DNA of 33,807 nt from Altererythrobacter sp. (GCA_024636575.1 JAGXGU010000098.1:1-33807), one strand, 5' to 3'. Positions 23,705 through 31,798 are shown, counted from the stretch's first letter. Made by a program: numbers and translations. Notes: generated by a model from the sequence alone, not told the origin.

Positions 23705-25060
23705 TCAGACGACCCCGAATGCCAGCATCGCATCGGCAACCTTCTTGAAGCCCGCAATATTCGCGCCCTTCACATAATCGACATAGCCATCGCCCTGGTC
23801 GCCATAGGCAATGCAGCGCCCGTGGATGCCCTGCATGATGTCGAGCAGCATTTGCTGCAGCTCTTCCTCTTTCCAGGATCGGCGCTCCGAATTCTGGCTC
23901 ATCTCCAGGCCCGAAACCGCAACGCCGCCAGCATTGGCGGCCTTGCCCGGCGCGAACATGATTTTCGCATGTTTGAACACATGGGTGCCTGCCAGCGTAG
24001 TCGGCATATTTGCGCCCTCAGCTACTGCGATGCAGCCATTGGCCACCAGCGCCCGCGCCTCTGCCTCGTCCAGTTCGTTCTGCGTGGCGCAAGGCAGGGC
24101 GAGATCGCATTTGACGTGCCACGGGCGCTTGCCTTCGTGGAAGGTCGCGCCCTTGAACTCATCGGCATATTCGCTGATCCGACCGCGCCGATGTGTCTTG
24201 TGCGCCTTGATCCAGTCAATCTTTTCCTGACTGATGCCATCTGGATCATGGATGAAGCCGCCCGAATCCGACATGGTGACAACCTTGCCGCCTAGCTGGG
24301 TGATCTTTTCCGCGGCATGGGTTGCCACGTTGCCCGAACCGGAAATGACCGCCGTCTTGCCCTTCACTTCGTCCCCGCGGTGCTTGAGCATTTCCTGCAT
24401 GAAATAGACCGCGCCGTAACCCGTCGCTTCCGGACGGATCATGGACCCGCCATATTCCATGCCCTTGCCTGTCAACACGCCGGTGAAATGGTTGGTAATC
24501 CGCTTGTACTGGCCGAACATATAGCCGATTTCGCGTCCGCCGACGCCGATGTCGCCTGCCGGCACATCCACATCCGCGCCGATATGGCGGTACAGTTCGG
24601 TCATGAAGCTCTGGCAGAACCGCATGACTTCGCGGTCTGACTTGCCCTTGGGGTTGAAGTTGGATCCGCCCTTCCCGCCGCCCATTGGCAGGCCGGTGAG
24701 GGCATTCTTGAACGTCTGTTCGAATGCGAGGAATTTCAGCACGCTTTCATTCACGCTGGGGTGAAAACGCAAGCCGCCTTTATAGGGGCCGATGGCATTA
24801 TTGTTCTGGACGCGCCAACCGCGCTGAACACGGATGTTGCCCGCGTCGTCTTCCCAGCAAACCCGAAAACTGACCACCCGGTCCGGCTCGGAAATGCGGC
24901 GGAGTATCTGCTGGGAGTGATAGGCTTCCTTATCTTCCATGAAATCGAAGATATCTTCTGCCACTTCCTGCACCGCCTGGGTGAATTCCGGCTGGTGCGG
25001 GTTGCGGCGCTTCACGCCCTCCATAAACGTATTGAAGTCAACGTGATCGGATACTGCCAT
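23705..25060 (-). CDS. gdhA: NADP-specific glutamate dehydrogenase
   Basis: 451 residues, the length of the hexameric biosynthetic type that forms glutamate from 2-oxoglutarate, ammonia and NADPH. Substrate-binding motifs are RVQNNNAIGPYKGGLRFHPS (residues 83-102, core GPYKGGLRFH). The catalytic lysine K130 lies in PMGGGKGGSNF, the catalytic aspartate D170 in VPAGDIGVGGREIG. The nucleotide fold has VISGSGNVATHAAEK; an acidic tip is not present there, in line with NADP use. A strong AGGAGGGGG lies just before the ATG. It sits between an SRPBCC gene and rpsM inside the ribosomal region, which is unusual. Confidence 0.96.
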   Translation of the reverse strand: MAVSDHVDFNTFMEGVKRRNPHQPEFTQAVQEVAEDIFDFMEDKEAYHSQQILRRISEPDRVVSFRVCWEDDAGNIRVQRGWRVQNNNAIGPYKGGLRFHPSVNESVLKFLAFEQTFKNALTGLPMGGGKGGSNFNPKGKSDREVMRFCQSFMTELYRHIGADVDVPAGDIGVGGREIGYMFGQYKRITNHFTGVLTGKGMEYGGSMIRPEATGYGAVYFMQEMLKHRGDEVKGKTAVISGSGNVATHAAEKITQLGGKVVTMSDSGGFIHDPDGISQEKIDWIKAHKTHRRGRISEYADEFKGATFHEGKRPWHVKCDLALPCATQNELDEAEARALVANGCIAVAEGANMPTTLAGTHVFKHAKIMFAPGKAANAGGVAVSGLEMSQNSERRSWKEEELQQMLLDIMQGIHGRCIAYGDQGDGYVDYVKGANIAGFKKVADAMLAFGVV

Positions 25061-25259
25061 GATCGCCCCCTCCTAGGTACGCGGGTGAAGTGATACCACC
25101 CGGATTGAATGTGCGACCGAAACTGGCGGGGCAGCGTGCTCAACACGAACCGGCCCTCTGTTATTGGCGGCACTCTAGCGGCGAATTCCCGCCGCGCAAT
25201 GGGGTCGGAATTTACAGGCATGAGAAGGCGCGCGTAGAGGGATAAGCGCCCGCGCAGAA

Positions 25260-26018
25260 CTATTCTTCGGTGATCGGTTCTTCAGTAATCTGCCCGAAGG
25301 CTTCATCCACTGACACAGCTTTCCTGACGGGTGCATCAGGCGCGGGCTTCCCTGTTGGCGCGGCTGAGGCCGGCCCTGCCTCCACATCGCCCTGTTGGGC
25401 ATTGTCTTCTGCGCCCGCTTCTGCGCCCGCTTCTGGCCCGTTTTTTCCGCGTGCCGGTGCCACAGGGCCGAGCAATCTTGCAAGACCGGCCAACTGCTGG
25501 TTCATCACCCCGTCGACCGCCTTGGCAATCTCTGCCGTCCCAAAGCGCATATAACCGCCGACGACATATTCGAAAACAATCACCGTCCCTTTATCCGAAG
25601 GGGTGAGAGTGATCGTGAGAACTCCGTCCGCCGGCTCGCTCTGCAGTGGGCCCAATGCGCCGCGCATGCGCAGGACCTTCGCCGGATCGGCCAATACCAC
25701 GGTCATGTGATGTGCGCTGCCCCGGCGGATACCTTCCGGCGCATCTATTGGAACGGGCAACAATTCGCAGAAACACCCGCCAGCCTGCGCACTGATATAG
25801 AGATTTTCCGCATCGGCAGACCAGGTATGGCTGCTGTTCCACCATTTAGACGGGGTGATCAGCGCCTGCCATGCCTCGAACGGATCGGCTTTTACCACCA
25901 CCGCATTGCGGGTTACGAAGCTGCCCTCGCCCTGATTGATAACCTCCGCCGATACAGGCTGGGCGAATAGCAATGGCGCCGCGCAGGCGGCAATCAGGGC
26001 GAACGAAAATCTCTGCAT
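25260..26018 (-). CDS. Exported SRPBCC (START-like) protein
   Basis: 252 residues. Signal peptide MQRFSFALIAACAAPLLFAQPVSA (two halves, 1-24). The SRPBCC fold (about 30-175) shows NAVVVKADPFEAWQALI, PSKWWNSSHTWS, GGCFCELLP and a C-terminal helix (FGTAEIAKAVDGVMNQQLAGL region). These folds bind lipids or other hydrophobic ligands; the ligand is unknown. The tail after about 185 is low complexity (AGAEAGAED, ending ITEEPITEE). ATG at 26018 was chosen at the signal peptide; nine codons further upstream remain open. It lies between adk and gdhA on the same strand. Confidence 0.78.
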   Translation of the reverse strand: MQRFSFALIAACAAPLLFAQPVSAEVINQGEGSFVTRNAVVVKADPFEAWQALITPSKWWNSSHTWSADAENLYISAQAGGCFCELLPVPIDAPEGIRRGSAHHMTVVLADPAKVLRMRGALGPLQSEPADGVLTITLTPSDKGTVIVFEYVVGGYMRFGTAEIAKAVDGVMNQQLAGLARLLGPVAPARGKNGPEAGAEAGAEDNAQQGDVEAGPASAAPTGKPAPDAPVRKAVSVDEAFGQITEEPITEE

Positions 26019-26117
26019 CTCAGGCACCTTTGCTGGCCAACCCATTTATCCCTGCGGTTATTCCACGGCACGGGGCATAGGCCAAGAGGCGATCAGAATA
26101 TTCGCGGTGCACAGCCT

Positions 26118-26160
26118 GGCCAGAATGCCTCAGGCCAGAATGCCTCAGGCCAGAATGGCG
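26118..26160. repeat. 15-bp tandem duplication across the adk stop codon
   Basis: GGCCAGAATGCCTCA at 26118-26132 and 26133-26147, then a third partial copy from 26148. On the minus strand this repeats the last adk codons and stop (ATT CTG GCC TGA) in frame, so a second copy of the stop follows. Confidence 0.85.
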
Positions 26161-26789
26161 TCGAGCGCGGCGGTCACTTCTTCGATCCTGGCCATGCCAT
26201 CAACCCGGCTCACGATCCCGCGTGCTTCATAGATTGGCAGGATCGGCGCTGTCTTGGCCCGATATTCCTCCATCCGCATACGGACGGTTTCTTCATTATC
26301 ATCGGGGCGGCGCTTGAATTCGGTGCTGCCGCATTTGTCGCATACGCCATCGACTATCGGCAATTTGTGGCGATCATGGTAGCCCGCACCGCAATTGGCG
26401 CAGGTGAAGCGGCCGGTGATCCGGTCGATCAGGGCATCTTCGTTCACTTCCAATTCGATCACGTGGTCGAGCCTGCGGCCATGGCGCTCGAGGATTTCCT
26501 CCAGCGATTTCGCCTGCTGCTTTGTCCGGGGATAACCGTCGAAGATCGCGCCGGTACCACCCCCCATTGCAGTCAGTTCGGCATCGATCAGGGCGGAAAC
26601 TATCTCGTCCGACACCAGCTCGCCCCGTTCCATCACCGACTTTGCCTCAAGCCCGACCGGCGTTCCGGCTTTAACCGCCTCGCGCAGCATGTCGCCGGTG
26701 GAAAGCTGGCGCATGCCATATTGTTCCACCAGGCGGGAAGCCTGTGTGCCTTTACCAGCGCCAGGAGGCCCCAAAAGGATGATATTCAC
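26145..26789 (-). CDS. adk: Adenylate kinase, zinc-binding LID type
   Basis: 214 residues. The P-loop GPPGAGKGT is at about 7-15. The AMP-binding STGDMLREAV, the FDGYPRT motif and the LID RITGRFTCANCG follow. Four cysteines (about C130, C133, C150, C153) in CANCG...CDKCG indicate a structural zinc, while many proteobacterial enzymes lack them. The start is GTG at 26789 (VNIILLGPPG), the family N-terminus; the ATG 6 codons upstream gives an atypical leader. It converts AMP and ATP to two ADP. It lies 40 nt downstream of secY, as in many spc operons. Confidence 0.96.
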   Translation of the reverse strand: MNIILLGPPGAGKGTQASRLVEQYGMRQLSTGDMLREAVKAGTPVGLEAKSVMERGELVSDEIVSALIDAELTAMGGGTGAIFDGYPRTKQQAKSLEEILERHGRRLDHVIELEVNEDALIDRITGRFTCANCGAGYHDRHKLPIVDGVCDKCGSTEFKRRPDDNEETVRMRMEEYRAKTAPILPIYEARGIVSRVDGMARIEEVTAALDAILA

Positions 26790-26829
26790 GGCAACAGCCC
26801 CCCACAAACCAGTCCGAACCCGTCGCGCA

Positions 26830-28194
26830 TCAGCGCGTACGGCCCTTCAATTTGGCTTTCTTGATCAGATCGCCATATTGGTGGGCGAGCAAATGCGATT
26901 GCACCTGGCTAATCGTATCAACGGTGACATTCACCACGATCAGCAGGCTGGTCCCGCCCAGGAACAGCGGAATGCCGGTTTGTGCGATGACATATTCCGG
27001 CAGCACGCAGACAAATGTCAGATATGCGGCACCGACAACCGTAATACGGGTCAGGACATAATCGAGATATTCGGCCGTGCGATTGCCCGGGCGAATTCCG
27101 GGAATGAACCCGCCATTCTTCTTCAAATTCTCGGCAGTTTCCTCCGGATTGAAGACAACTGCGGTATAGAAGAAGCAGAAGAAGATGATGCCGATGGCAT
27201 AGAGCGCCATATACAGTGGCTGGCCATGCTGCAGATATTGCAGGACCGACTGCAGGACCGCGCCACCGGTACTTTCAGTGTTGACAGAATTGCCGGCAAA
27301 CTGGGTGATCGTCAGCGGCAACAGCAATAGCGAACTGGCGAAGATCGGCGGAATCACACCTGCCGTGTTGATCTTCAGCGGCAGATGGCTGCGGTCCGCC
27401 TGCATCATGCCCTGGGCACTGGCGCGCTTGGGATACTGGATCAGCAATCGGCGCTGCGCCCGCTCCATGAAACAGATGAACAGGATCAGGCCGATTACCA
27501 TGGCGATGAAGAAGATGATCACCGCCGCGCTGATCGAGCCCGTGCGACCACCTTCGAACAAATTGGTCACAAAGGTCGGGAACTGGGCAACGATGCCCGC
27601 CATGATGATCAGCGAAACGCCGTTACCAATCCCGCGGCTGGTGATCTGCTCACCCAGCCACAGCAGGAACATGGTCCCGCCAACCAGGCTGATAACCGCG
27701 CCGATGCGGAACATGTAGCCGGTCTGGACCACGGCCTGCAGCCCGCTCTGCGCGCCGTAAGCTTCGAGCCCGGCGGCCAGGAACCAGCCCTGAATTGCAC
27801 ACAGGAACACGGTGCCGTAGCGGGTGTACTGGTTGAGTTTCTGGCGACCGGTCTGCCCTTCCTTCTTCAGCGCAGCGAGCGCCGGATGGAGGGATGAAGC
27901 CATTTGCACCACGATCGAAGCGGTAATATAGGGCATGACGCCAAGCGCAATCAGGCTCATCCGTTCCAGGCTGCCGCCGGAGAATGTGTTGAACAGATCG
28001 AGGATCCCGCCCCGGGTCTGGTCATACAACGTTTCCAGCACCAGCGGGTTTACCCCGGGCAGCGGAACGAAGCTGAGAAAGCGAAACACGATGAGCGCGC
28101 CGATCGTGAACCAGATACGGTTCTTGAGCTCGGTGGCTTTCGAGAAATTGGCGAGGCTTAGATTGCTCGCGATATTGTCGGCGCGTGATGCCAT
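26830..28194 (-). CDS. secY: Protein translocase subunit SecY
   Basis: 454 residues with ten expected membrane helices. Recognisable segments are LKNRIWFTIGALIVFRF (helix 1), IPLPG-type FVPLPGVNP, GGSLERMSLIALGVMPYITASI (plug/helix 2 region), then ERAQRRLLIQYPKR in the cytoplasmic loop, and ETAENLKKNGGFIPGIRPG. SecY forms the inner-membrane protein-conducting channel with SecE and SecG. It lies between rplO and adk in the usual spc order. A 200-nt gap upstream holds an unusual inverted repeat (28304-28397). Confidence 0.98.
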   Translation of the reverse strand: MASRADNIASNLSLANFSKATELKNRIWFTIGALIVFRFLSFVPLPGVNPLVLETLYDQTRGGILDLFNTFSGGSLERMSLIALGVMPYITASIVVQMASSLHPALAALKKEGQTGRQKLNQYTRYGTVFLCAIQGWFLAAGLEAYGAQSGLQAVVQTGYMFRIGAVISLVGGTMFLLWLGEQITSRGIGNGVSLIIMAGIVAQFPTFVTNLFEGGRTGSISAAVIIFFIAMVIGLILFICFMERAQRRLLIQYPKRASAQGMMQADRSHLPLKINTAGVIPPIFASSLLLLPLTITQFAGNSVNTESTGGAVLQSVLQYLQHGQPLYMALYAIGIIFFCFFYTAVVFNPEETAENLKKNGGFIPGIRPGNRTAEYLDYVLTRITVVGAAYLTFVCVLPEYVIAQTGIPLFLGGTSLLIVVNVTVDTISQVQSHLLAHQYGDLIKKAKLKGRTR

Positions 28195-28303
28195 GATCTT
28201 GAGTGAGCCTTGACGTGTGTTAGCCGTTAATCGGGCACCGGATGATCCGGCCTTCGGTGGTCACATAAGGTGCCGCTGCCCGAATGTCGAACCCTGCACC
28301 CGC

Positions 28304-28397
28304 AAAAACCGGATATCCCGGCCAATTCAGGGGCCACTGTCCACAGGCATCATGCCCATTCCAGCAGCCCCGGACCTGGCCGGGACAAACGGTTTTT
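28304..28397 (-). other. Symmetric nested inverted repeat between rplO and secY
   Basis: Three pairs of complementary arms nest around one centre: AAAAACCG (28304-28311) with CGGTTTTT (28390-28397), CCCGGCCA (28317-28324) with TGGCCGGG (28377-28384), and GGGGC (28330-28334) with GCCCC (28367-28371). The gaps between arms are 5 nt on both sides at both levels. One arm overlaps the rplO stop codon. On the minus strand the RNA ends CGGUUUUU, so it may act as an attenuator; an alternative short hairpin CCGG-GATAT-CCGG before the U run competes with the long fold. Confidence 0.75.
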
Positions 28398-28929
28398 ACT
28401 TCTTGTTCTTCTTTTCGAGGCGCTTGGCCGTCGCTTCAGCCTTCTTCGCCTTGACTTCAAGATTGGTCGGCAGGGTCACTTCGACCGAACCGCCTGCCTT
28501 CTCAACGGCTGCCACTGCGCCCTTCGATGCACCGGCGACGGAGAATTTGACCTTCTTGGTGGTCAGTTCGCCCTTGGCCAGCAAGCGCACGCCGTTCTTG
28601 CCGCCGCGCCCGAGGCCAGCTGCTTTCAAGGCTTCGTGATCGACCAATTTCGCCGCGTCCAACTTGCCCGCATCGATGAATTTCTGGACCATGCCCAGGT
28701 TCACTTCGGCAAAATCCTTGCCGAACGGGTTGTTGAAGCCGCGCTTCGGCAGACGCATGTGGAGCGGCATCTGGCCGCCTTCGAAGCCCTTTACGGCGAC
28801 GCCCGAACGGCTCTTCTGGCCCTTCTGGCCGCGGCCGGCAGTCTTGCCCTTGCCGGAACCGATACCCCGGCCCACGCGCATGCGTGACGGACGGGCGCCT
28901 TCGTTGTCGCGGATATCATTCAGTTTCAT
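28396..28929 (-). CDS. rplO: 50S ribosomal protein L15
   Basis: 177 residues, a little longer than the usual 145-160 because of a basic C-terminal tail (KKAEATAKRLEKKNKK). The family start MKLNDIRDNEGA, GRGIGSGKGKTAGRGQKGQ, FEGGQMPLHMRLPKRGF are visible. L15 is a late assembly protein of the large subunit. ATG at 28929 was chosen over an ATG 3 codons upstream because MKLNDI is the family N-terminus. It is separated from rpmD by 133 nt with a hairpin. Confidence 0.97.
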   Translation of the reverse strand: MKLNDIRDNEGARPSRMRVGRGIGSGKGKTAGRGQKGQKSRSGVAVKGFEGGQMPLHMRLPKRGFNNPFGKDFAEVNLGMVQKFIDAGKLDAAKLVDHEALKAAGLGRGGKNGVRLLAKGELTTKKVKFSVAGASKGAVAAVEKAGGSVEVTLPTNLEVKAKKAEATAKRLEKKNKK

Positions 28930-29003
28930 AATGTGCACTCGCTTTCGCTTTGTTCGCGCTGAAATGCCGGAAGGGCCGATTTGCCCCTGCGGCGGAAATG
29001 GAA

Positions 29004-29028
29004 GCGGCCCGGTACATGCCCGGGCCGC
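29004..29028 (-). other. Intercistronic hairpin between rpmD and rplO
   Basis: Perfect 9-bp GC stem GCGGCCCGG/CCGGGCCGC with a 7-nt loop. It lies 34 nt after the rpmD stop. On the minus strand TTCCATTTCC follows, so termination would be weak at best. Confidence 0.6.
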
Positions 29029-29062
29029 TGCAAGTCAATGAGCCAACATGATATCGGCTACC

Positions 29063-29263
29063 TCAATCGACGATCTGCACCATGTGGGGCAGCTTGGCGA
29101 TCGTGCCGCGAACTTCGGGGGTATCCTGAAGTGTCACGACCTTGTGCATCTTGTTCAAACCGAGACCGATCAACATCTGACGCTGCTTGTCCGGGCGGCG
29201 GATCGGCGAACCGATCTGTTTCAGGGTGATAGTCTTCCCAGTGGATTTCTTAGCATCAGCCAT
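29063..29263 (-). CDS. rpmD: 50S ribosomal protein L30
   Basis: 66 residues. The family pattern TITLKQIGSPIRRPDKQRQMLIGLGLNKMHK (residues about 11-41, core QIGSPIRRP and LGLNKMHK) and the final VRGTIAKLPHMVQI are clear. L30 binds the large subunit; alphaproteobacterial forms are this short type. It begins 5 nt after rpsE. Confidence 0.96.
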   Translation of the reverse strand: MADAKKSTGKTITLKQIGSPIRRPDKQRQMLIGLGLNKMHKVVTLQDTPEVRGTIAKLPHMVQIVD

Positions 29264-29268
29264 CTGTC

Positions 29269-30177
29269 TTACTCCGTAACCGCAGCGGCTTCGGCTTGCG
29301 CCTCGGCTTCACTGGAACCACCGCGGCCAAGCAGGTCGGCGACCTTCTTGCCCCGGCGCTGGGCGACAGACTTCGGCGAAGTCTGGTTGACCAGCGCATC
29401 AAAAGTGGCGCGGATCATGTTGTAGGGGTTCGACGTGCCCATCGACTTGGTCACCACATCGGCCACACCAAGGCTTTCGAAAACTGCACGCATCGGACCA
29501 CCGGCAATGATCCCGGTACCCGGAGGTGCCGAACGGACATTGACCAGACCAGCACCGAAACGGCCCTTGCCATCATGGTGCAGCGTGCGGCCTTCTTTCA
29601 AGGATACACGGATCATCTTTTTCTTCGCAGCTGCGGTTGCCTTGGTAATGGCTTCCGGCACTTCGCGCGCCTTGCCCTTGCCAAAACCAACCCGGCCCGC
29701 GCCGTCACCGACCACGACCAAAGCAGCAAAGCCAAAGCGCTTACCGCCCTTTACAGTCTTGGACACGCGGTTGATGTGGACCAGTTTTTCAACCAGGCCA
29801 TCATCGGGTTCGTCGCGCCCGCCACGGCGGTTGTTGTCACGTCCGCCGCCGCTACGTCCACGTCCGCCCTGGCCGCCGTCACGATTGCCGCCCTGGCCAC
29901 CACGATTATTGTTACCGCCCCGGCCGCTGCGCGGCTGCGAAGGTGCCCCACCCGTTGACGACTGATTGTCGAAGGCTTCGGTTGCGGCCATAGTCGGGGT
30001 CGGGGTCGAACCCGCATTGTCGATCACAGGCTCAGCTGCCGGTTCTGCGACAGGAGCCGCTTCTTCTTTAGCTTCAGCAGCAGGAGCCGCTTCGGCTTCG
30101 GGCTGAACCTTCGTTTCTTCGACAGTAGCTTCAGGCGTTACCGCCGGAGTTTCGTCAGTTTTCTTTTCGTCAGCCAT
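29269..30177 (-). CDS. rpsE: 30S ribosomal protein S5 with long acidic and RGG-rich N-terminal extension
   Basis: 302 residues, against about 165 in E. coli. The S5 core begins near residue 128 (LVEKLVHINRVSKTVKGG), followed by FGFAALVVVGDGAGRVGFG, HHDGKGRFGAGLVNVR, APPGTGIIAGGPMRAV and SMGTSNPYNMIRAT. Residues 1-80 are Ala/Glu/Pro-rich and acidic. Residues 83-122 are Gly/Arg/Asn-rich with RGG and GGR motifs (SGRGGNNNRGGQGG, GRSGGGRDNNRRGG). The start at 30177 has CTGGAG upstream; an internal ATG (residue 63) has none. The C-terminal tail is again acidic (SSEAEAQAEAAAVTE). Sphingomonad S5 proteins commonly carry shorter RGG-rich extensions. Confidence 0.96.
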   Translation of the reverse strand: MADEKKTDETPAVTPEATVEETKVQPEAEAAPAAEAKEEAAPVAEPAAEPVIDNAGSTPTPTMAATEAFDNQSSTGGAPSQPRSGRGGNNNRGGQGGNRDGGQGGRGRSGGGRDNNRRGGRDEPDDGLVEKLVHINRVSKTVKGGKRFGFAALVVVGDGAGRVGFGKGKAREVPEAITKATAAAKKKMIRVSLKEGRTLHHDGKGRFGAGLVNVRSAPPGTGIIAGGPMRAVFESLGVADVVTKSMGTSNPYNMIRATFDALVNQTSPKSVAQRRGKKVADLLGRGGSSEAEAQAEAAAVTE

Positions 30178-30179
30178 AA

Positions 30180-30524
30180 TCAGAACTCCAGACCGCCTTC
30201 GCGCGCGGCGTCGGCCAGCGCCTTGACGCGGCCATGGTAGAGGAAGCCACCGCGATCGAATACGACGGTGGTGACGCCAGCCTTCTGGGCAGCCGCGGCG
30301 ATGTCTTTGCCTACCTGGCTGGCAGCATCGACATTGGCGCCGGAAGCCTTGGCCCCGAGAGTCGATGCAGCAGCGACCGTACGGCCGTTCTGGTCATCGA
30401 TGATCTGGGCGTAGATGTGACGTCCGGTGCGGTGCACCGAAAGGCGCGCACGGTCACCGGAGCGGGCCCGCAAGGCGGACCGCACACGGCGGCGGCGGCG
30501 TTCGAACAGAGAAAGCTTGGCCAT
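30180..30524 (-). CDS. rplR: 50S ribosomal protein L18
   Basis: 114 residues, normal size. RRRRRVRSALRARSGDRARLSVHRTGRHIYAQIIDD (core RLSVHRTGRHIYAQ at about 28-41) and VVFDRGGFLYHGRVKALADAAREGGLEF mark the family. L18 brings 5S rRNA to the large subunit with L5. ATG at 30524 is 1 nt after rplF's stop; a longer frame upstream overlaps rplF and is not used. Confidence 0.97.
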   Translation of the reverse strand: MAKLSLFERRRRRVRSALRARSGDRARLSVHRTGRHIYAQIIDDQNGRTVAAASTLGAKASGANVDAASQVGKDIAAAAQKAGVTTVVFDRGGFLYHGRVKALADAAREGGLEF

Positions 30525-30525
30525 C

Positions 30526-31059
30526 TTACTTCTTCTTCCCTTCCTTGCGGAAGACGTATTCGCCGCGGTACTTGATACCCTTGCCCTTGTAAGGCTCGGG
30601 CTTGCGCCACTGGCGGACTTCGGCAGCGAACTGGCCGACTGCCTGCTTGTCATTCCCGCTGATTTCGACGGTGGTCTGATCAGGCGTTTTAACTTCGATG
30701 CCTTCCGGCACTACGATATCGACATCATGGCTGTAGCCGAGCTGCAGTTTCAGGTTTTTGCCCTGGGCCTGCGCGCGGTAACCAACGCCGTTGATTTCGA
30801 GAACCTTGGTGAAGCCGTCGGTGACACCATCTACCAGATTGGCGACCAGAGTACGCTGCATTCCCCAGAAGGAACGGGCGCGCGTGGACGCATTCGCTGG
30901 CTTGACGGAAATTTCGCCTTCTTCAACCTGGTATTCGATATCGTCCAGCAAGCCCATCGAAAGGGTGCCTTTGGGGCCCTTCACGCTGAGCGTACCGTTT
31001 TCGATATTCGCAGTTACGCCATTCGGCATCGCGACTGCTTTCTTACCGATGCGGCTCAT
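30526..31059 (-). CDS. rplF: 50S ribosomal protein L6
   Basis: 177 residues, the standard length. MSRIGKKAVAMPNGV, NLVDGVTDGFTKVLEINGVGYRAQAQG (core GVGYRAQ) and the ending EPYKGKGIKYRGEYVFRKEGKKK (core KGKGIKY) identify it. L6 lies near the factor-binding site of the large subunit. The start overlaps the rpsH stop by one base (TGATG), so the two are probably translated together. Confidence 0.98.
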   Translation of the reverse strand: MSRIGKKAVAMPNGVTANIENGTLSVKGPKGTLSMGLLDDIEYQVEEGEISVKPANASTRARSFWGMQRTLVANLVDGVTDGFTKVLEINGVGYRAQAQGKNLKLQLGYSHDVDIVVPEGIEVKTPDQTTVEISGNDKQAVGQFAAEVRQWRKPEPYKGKGIKYRGEYVFRKEGKKK

Positions 31060-31454
31060 CAGAACACCTCCGCCAGCACTTCGCCGCCGACGTTCTCGGT
31101 GCGTGCTTCGTTGTCCGAAAGCACGCCCTTCGGCGTCGAGACGATGGTGATGCCGAGGCCGTTGCGAACTACCGGCAGCTCTTGGCTACCTGAATAGACC
31201 CGGCGACCAGGCTTCGACACACGGGCGACATGCTTGATCGCAGGTTCGCCTTCGAAATATTTCAGTTCGATCCGCAGCGCCGGGTGCTTGCCTGAAGCGT
31301 CTTCGGAATAGCCACGAATGTAGCCTTCCCGCTGAAGCACTTCGAGAACATTTGCACGCAGCTTGGAAGCGGGCGAAAGGACGGAGTCCTTCTTGGCCTG
31401 CTGTCCGTTACGGATGCGGGTGAGCATATCACCCAGGGGATCGGTCATAGCCAT
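31059..31454 (-). CDS. rpsH: 30S ribosomal protein S8
   Basis: 131 residues. MAMTDPLGDMLTRIRNGQQ and the end GLGITIVSTPKGVLSDNEAR...GGEVLAEVF fit the family; the final residue is Phe where Trp or Tyr is common. S8 is a central assembly protein binding 16S rRNA. In E. coli S8 represses the spc operon; no matching site was identified here. The start at 31454 follows rpsN by 10 nt. Confidence 0.97.
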   Translation of the reverse strand: MAMTDPLGDMLTRIRNGQQAKKDSVLSPASKLRANVLEVLQREGYIRGYSEDASGKHPALRIELKYFEGEPAIKHVARVSKPGRRVYSGSQELPVVRNGLGITIVSTPKGVLSDNEARTENVGGEVLAEVF

Positions 31455-31464
31455 CTGCTAATCC

Positions 31465-31770
31465 TTACCAGCTCGACTTGGTCACGCCGGGGATAAGCCC
31501 CTTGTTGGCGAGATTGCGCAGTTCAATGCGGTTGAGGCCGAACTTGCGGTAATAGCCGCGTGGGCGGCCGGTGGTGGTGCAACGGTTGCGCACACGCGTG
31601 GGATTCGCGTTACGCGGAATCTCTGCCAGCTTGAGACGGGCCATCAGACGCTCGCCCTCGTCGAGGGCCTTGTCATCGGCCACAGCCTTAAGCTTGGCAT
31701 ATTTCGCCGCATACTTCTTGACGAGCTTCTTGCGACGCTCGTTCTTGTTAATGGAACTCAGTTTCGCCAT
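31465..31770 (-). CDS. rpsN: 30S ribosomal protein S14 (zinc-independent type)
   Basis: 101 residues, the long C-minus form. MAKLSSINKNERRKKLVKK, RNANPTRVRNRCTTTGRPRG, YYRKFGLNRIELRNLA and GLIPGVTKSSW are diagnostic. Only one cysteine is present, so no zinc ribbon. S14 is part of the head of the 30S subunit. It is 28 nt after rplE. Confidence 0.97.
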   Translation of the reverse strand: MAKLSSINKNERRKKLVKKYAAKYAKLKAVADDKALDEGERLMARLKLAEIPRNANPTRVRNRCTTTGRPRGYYRKFGLNRIELRNLANKGLIPGVTKSSW

Positions 31771-31798
31771 TGGACTTAAGCTCTCTTCTTCTTACCGC

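Noticed and set aside
25082..25102. Hairpin CGGGTG/CACCCG upstream of gdhA as a regulatory site
   Set aside because: Only 6 bp with a 9-nt loop, no known motif; could be chance in GC-rich DNA.
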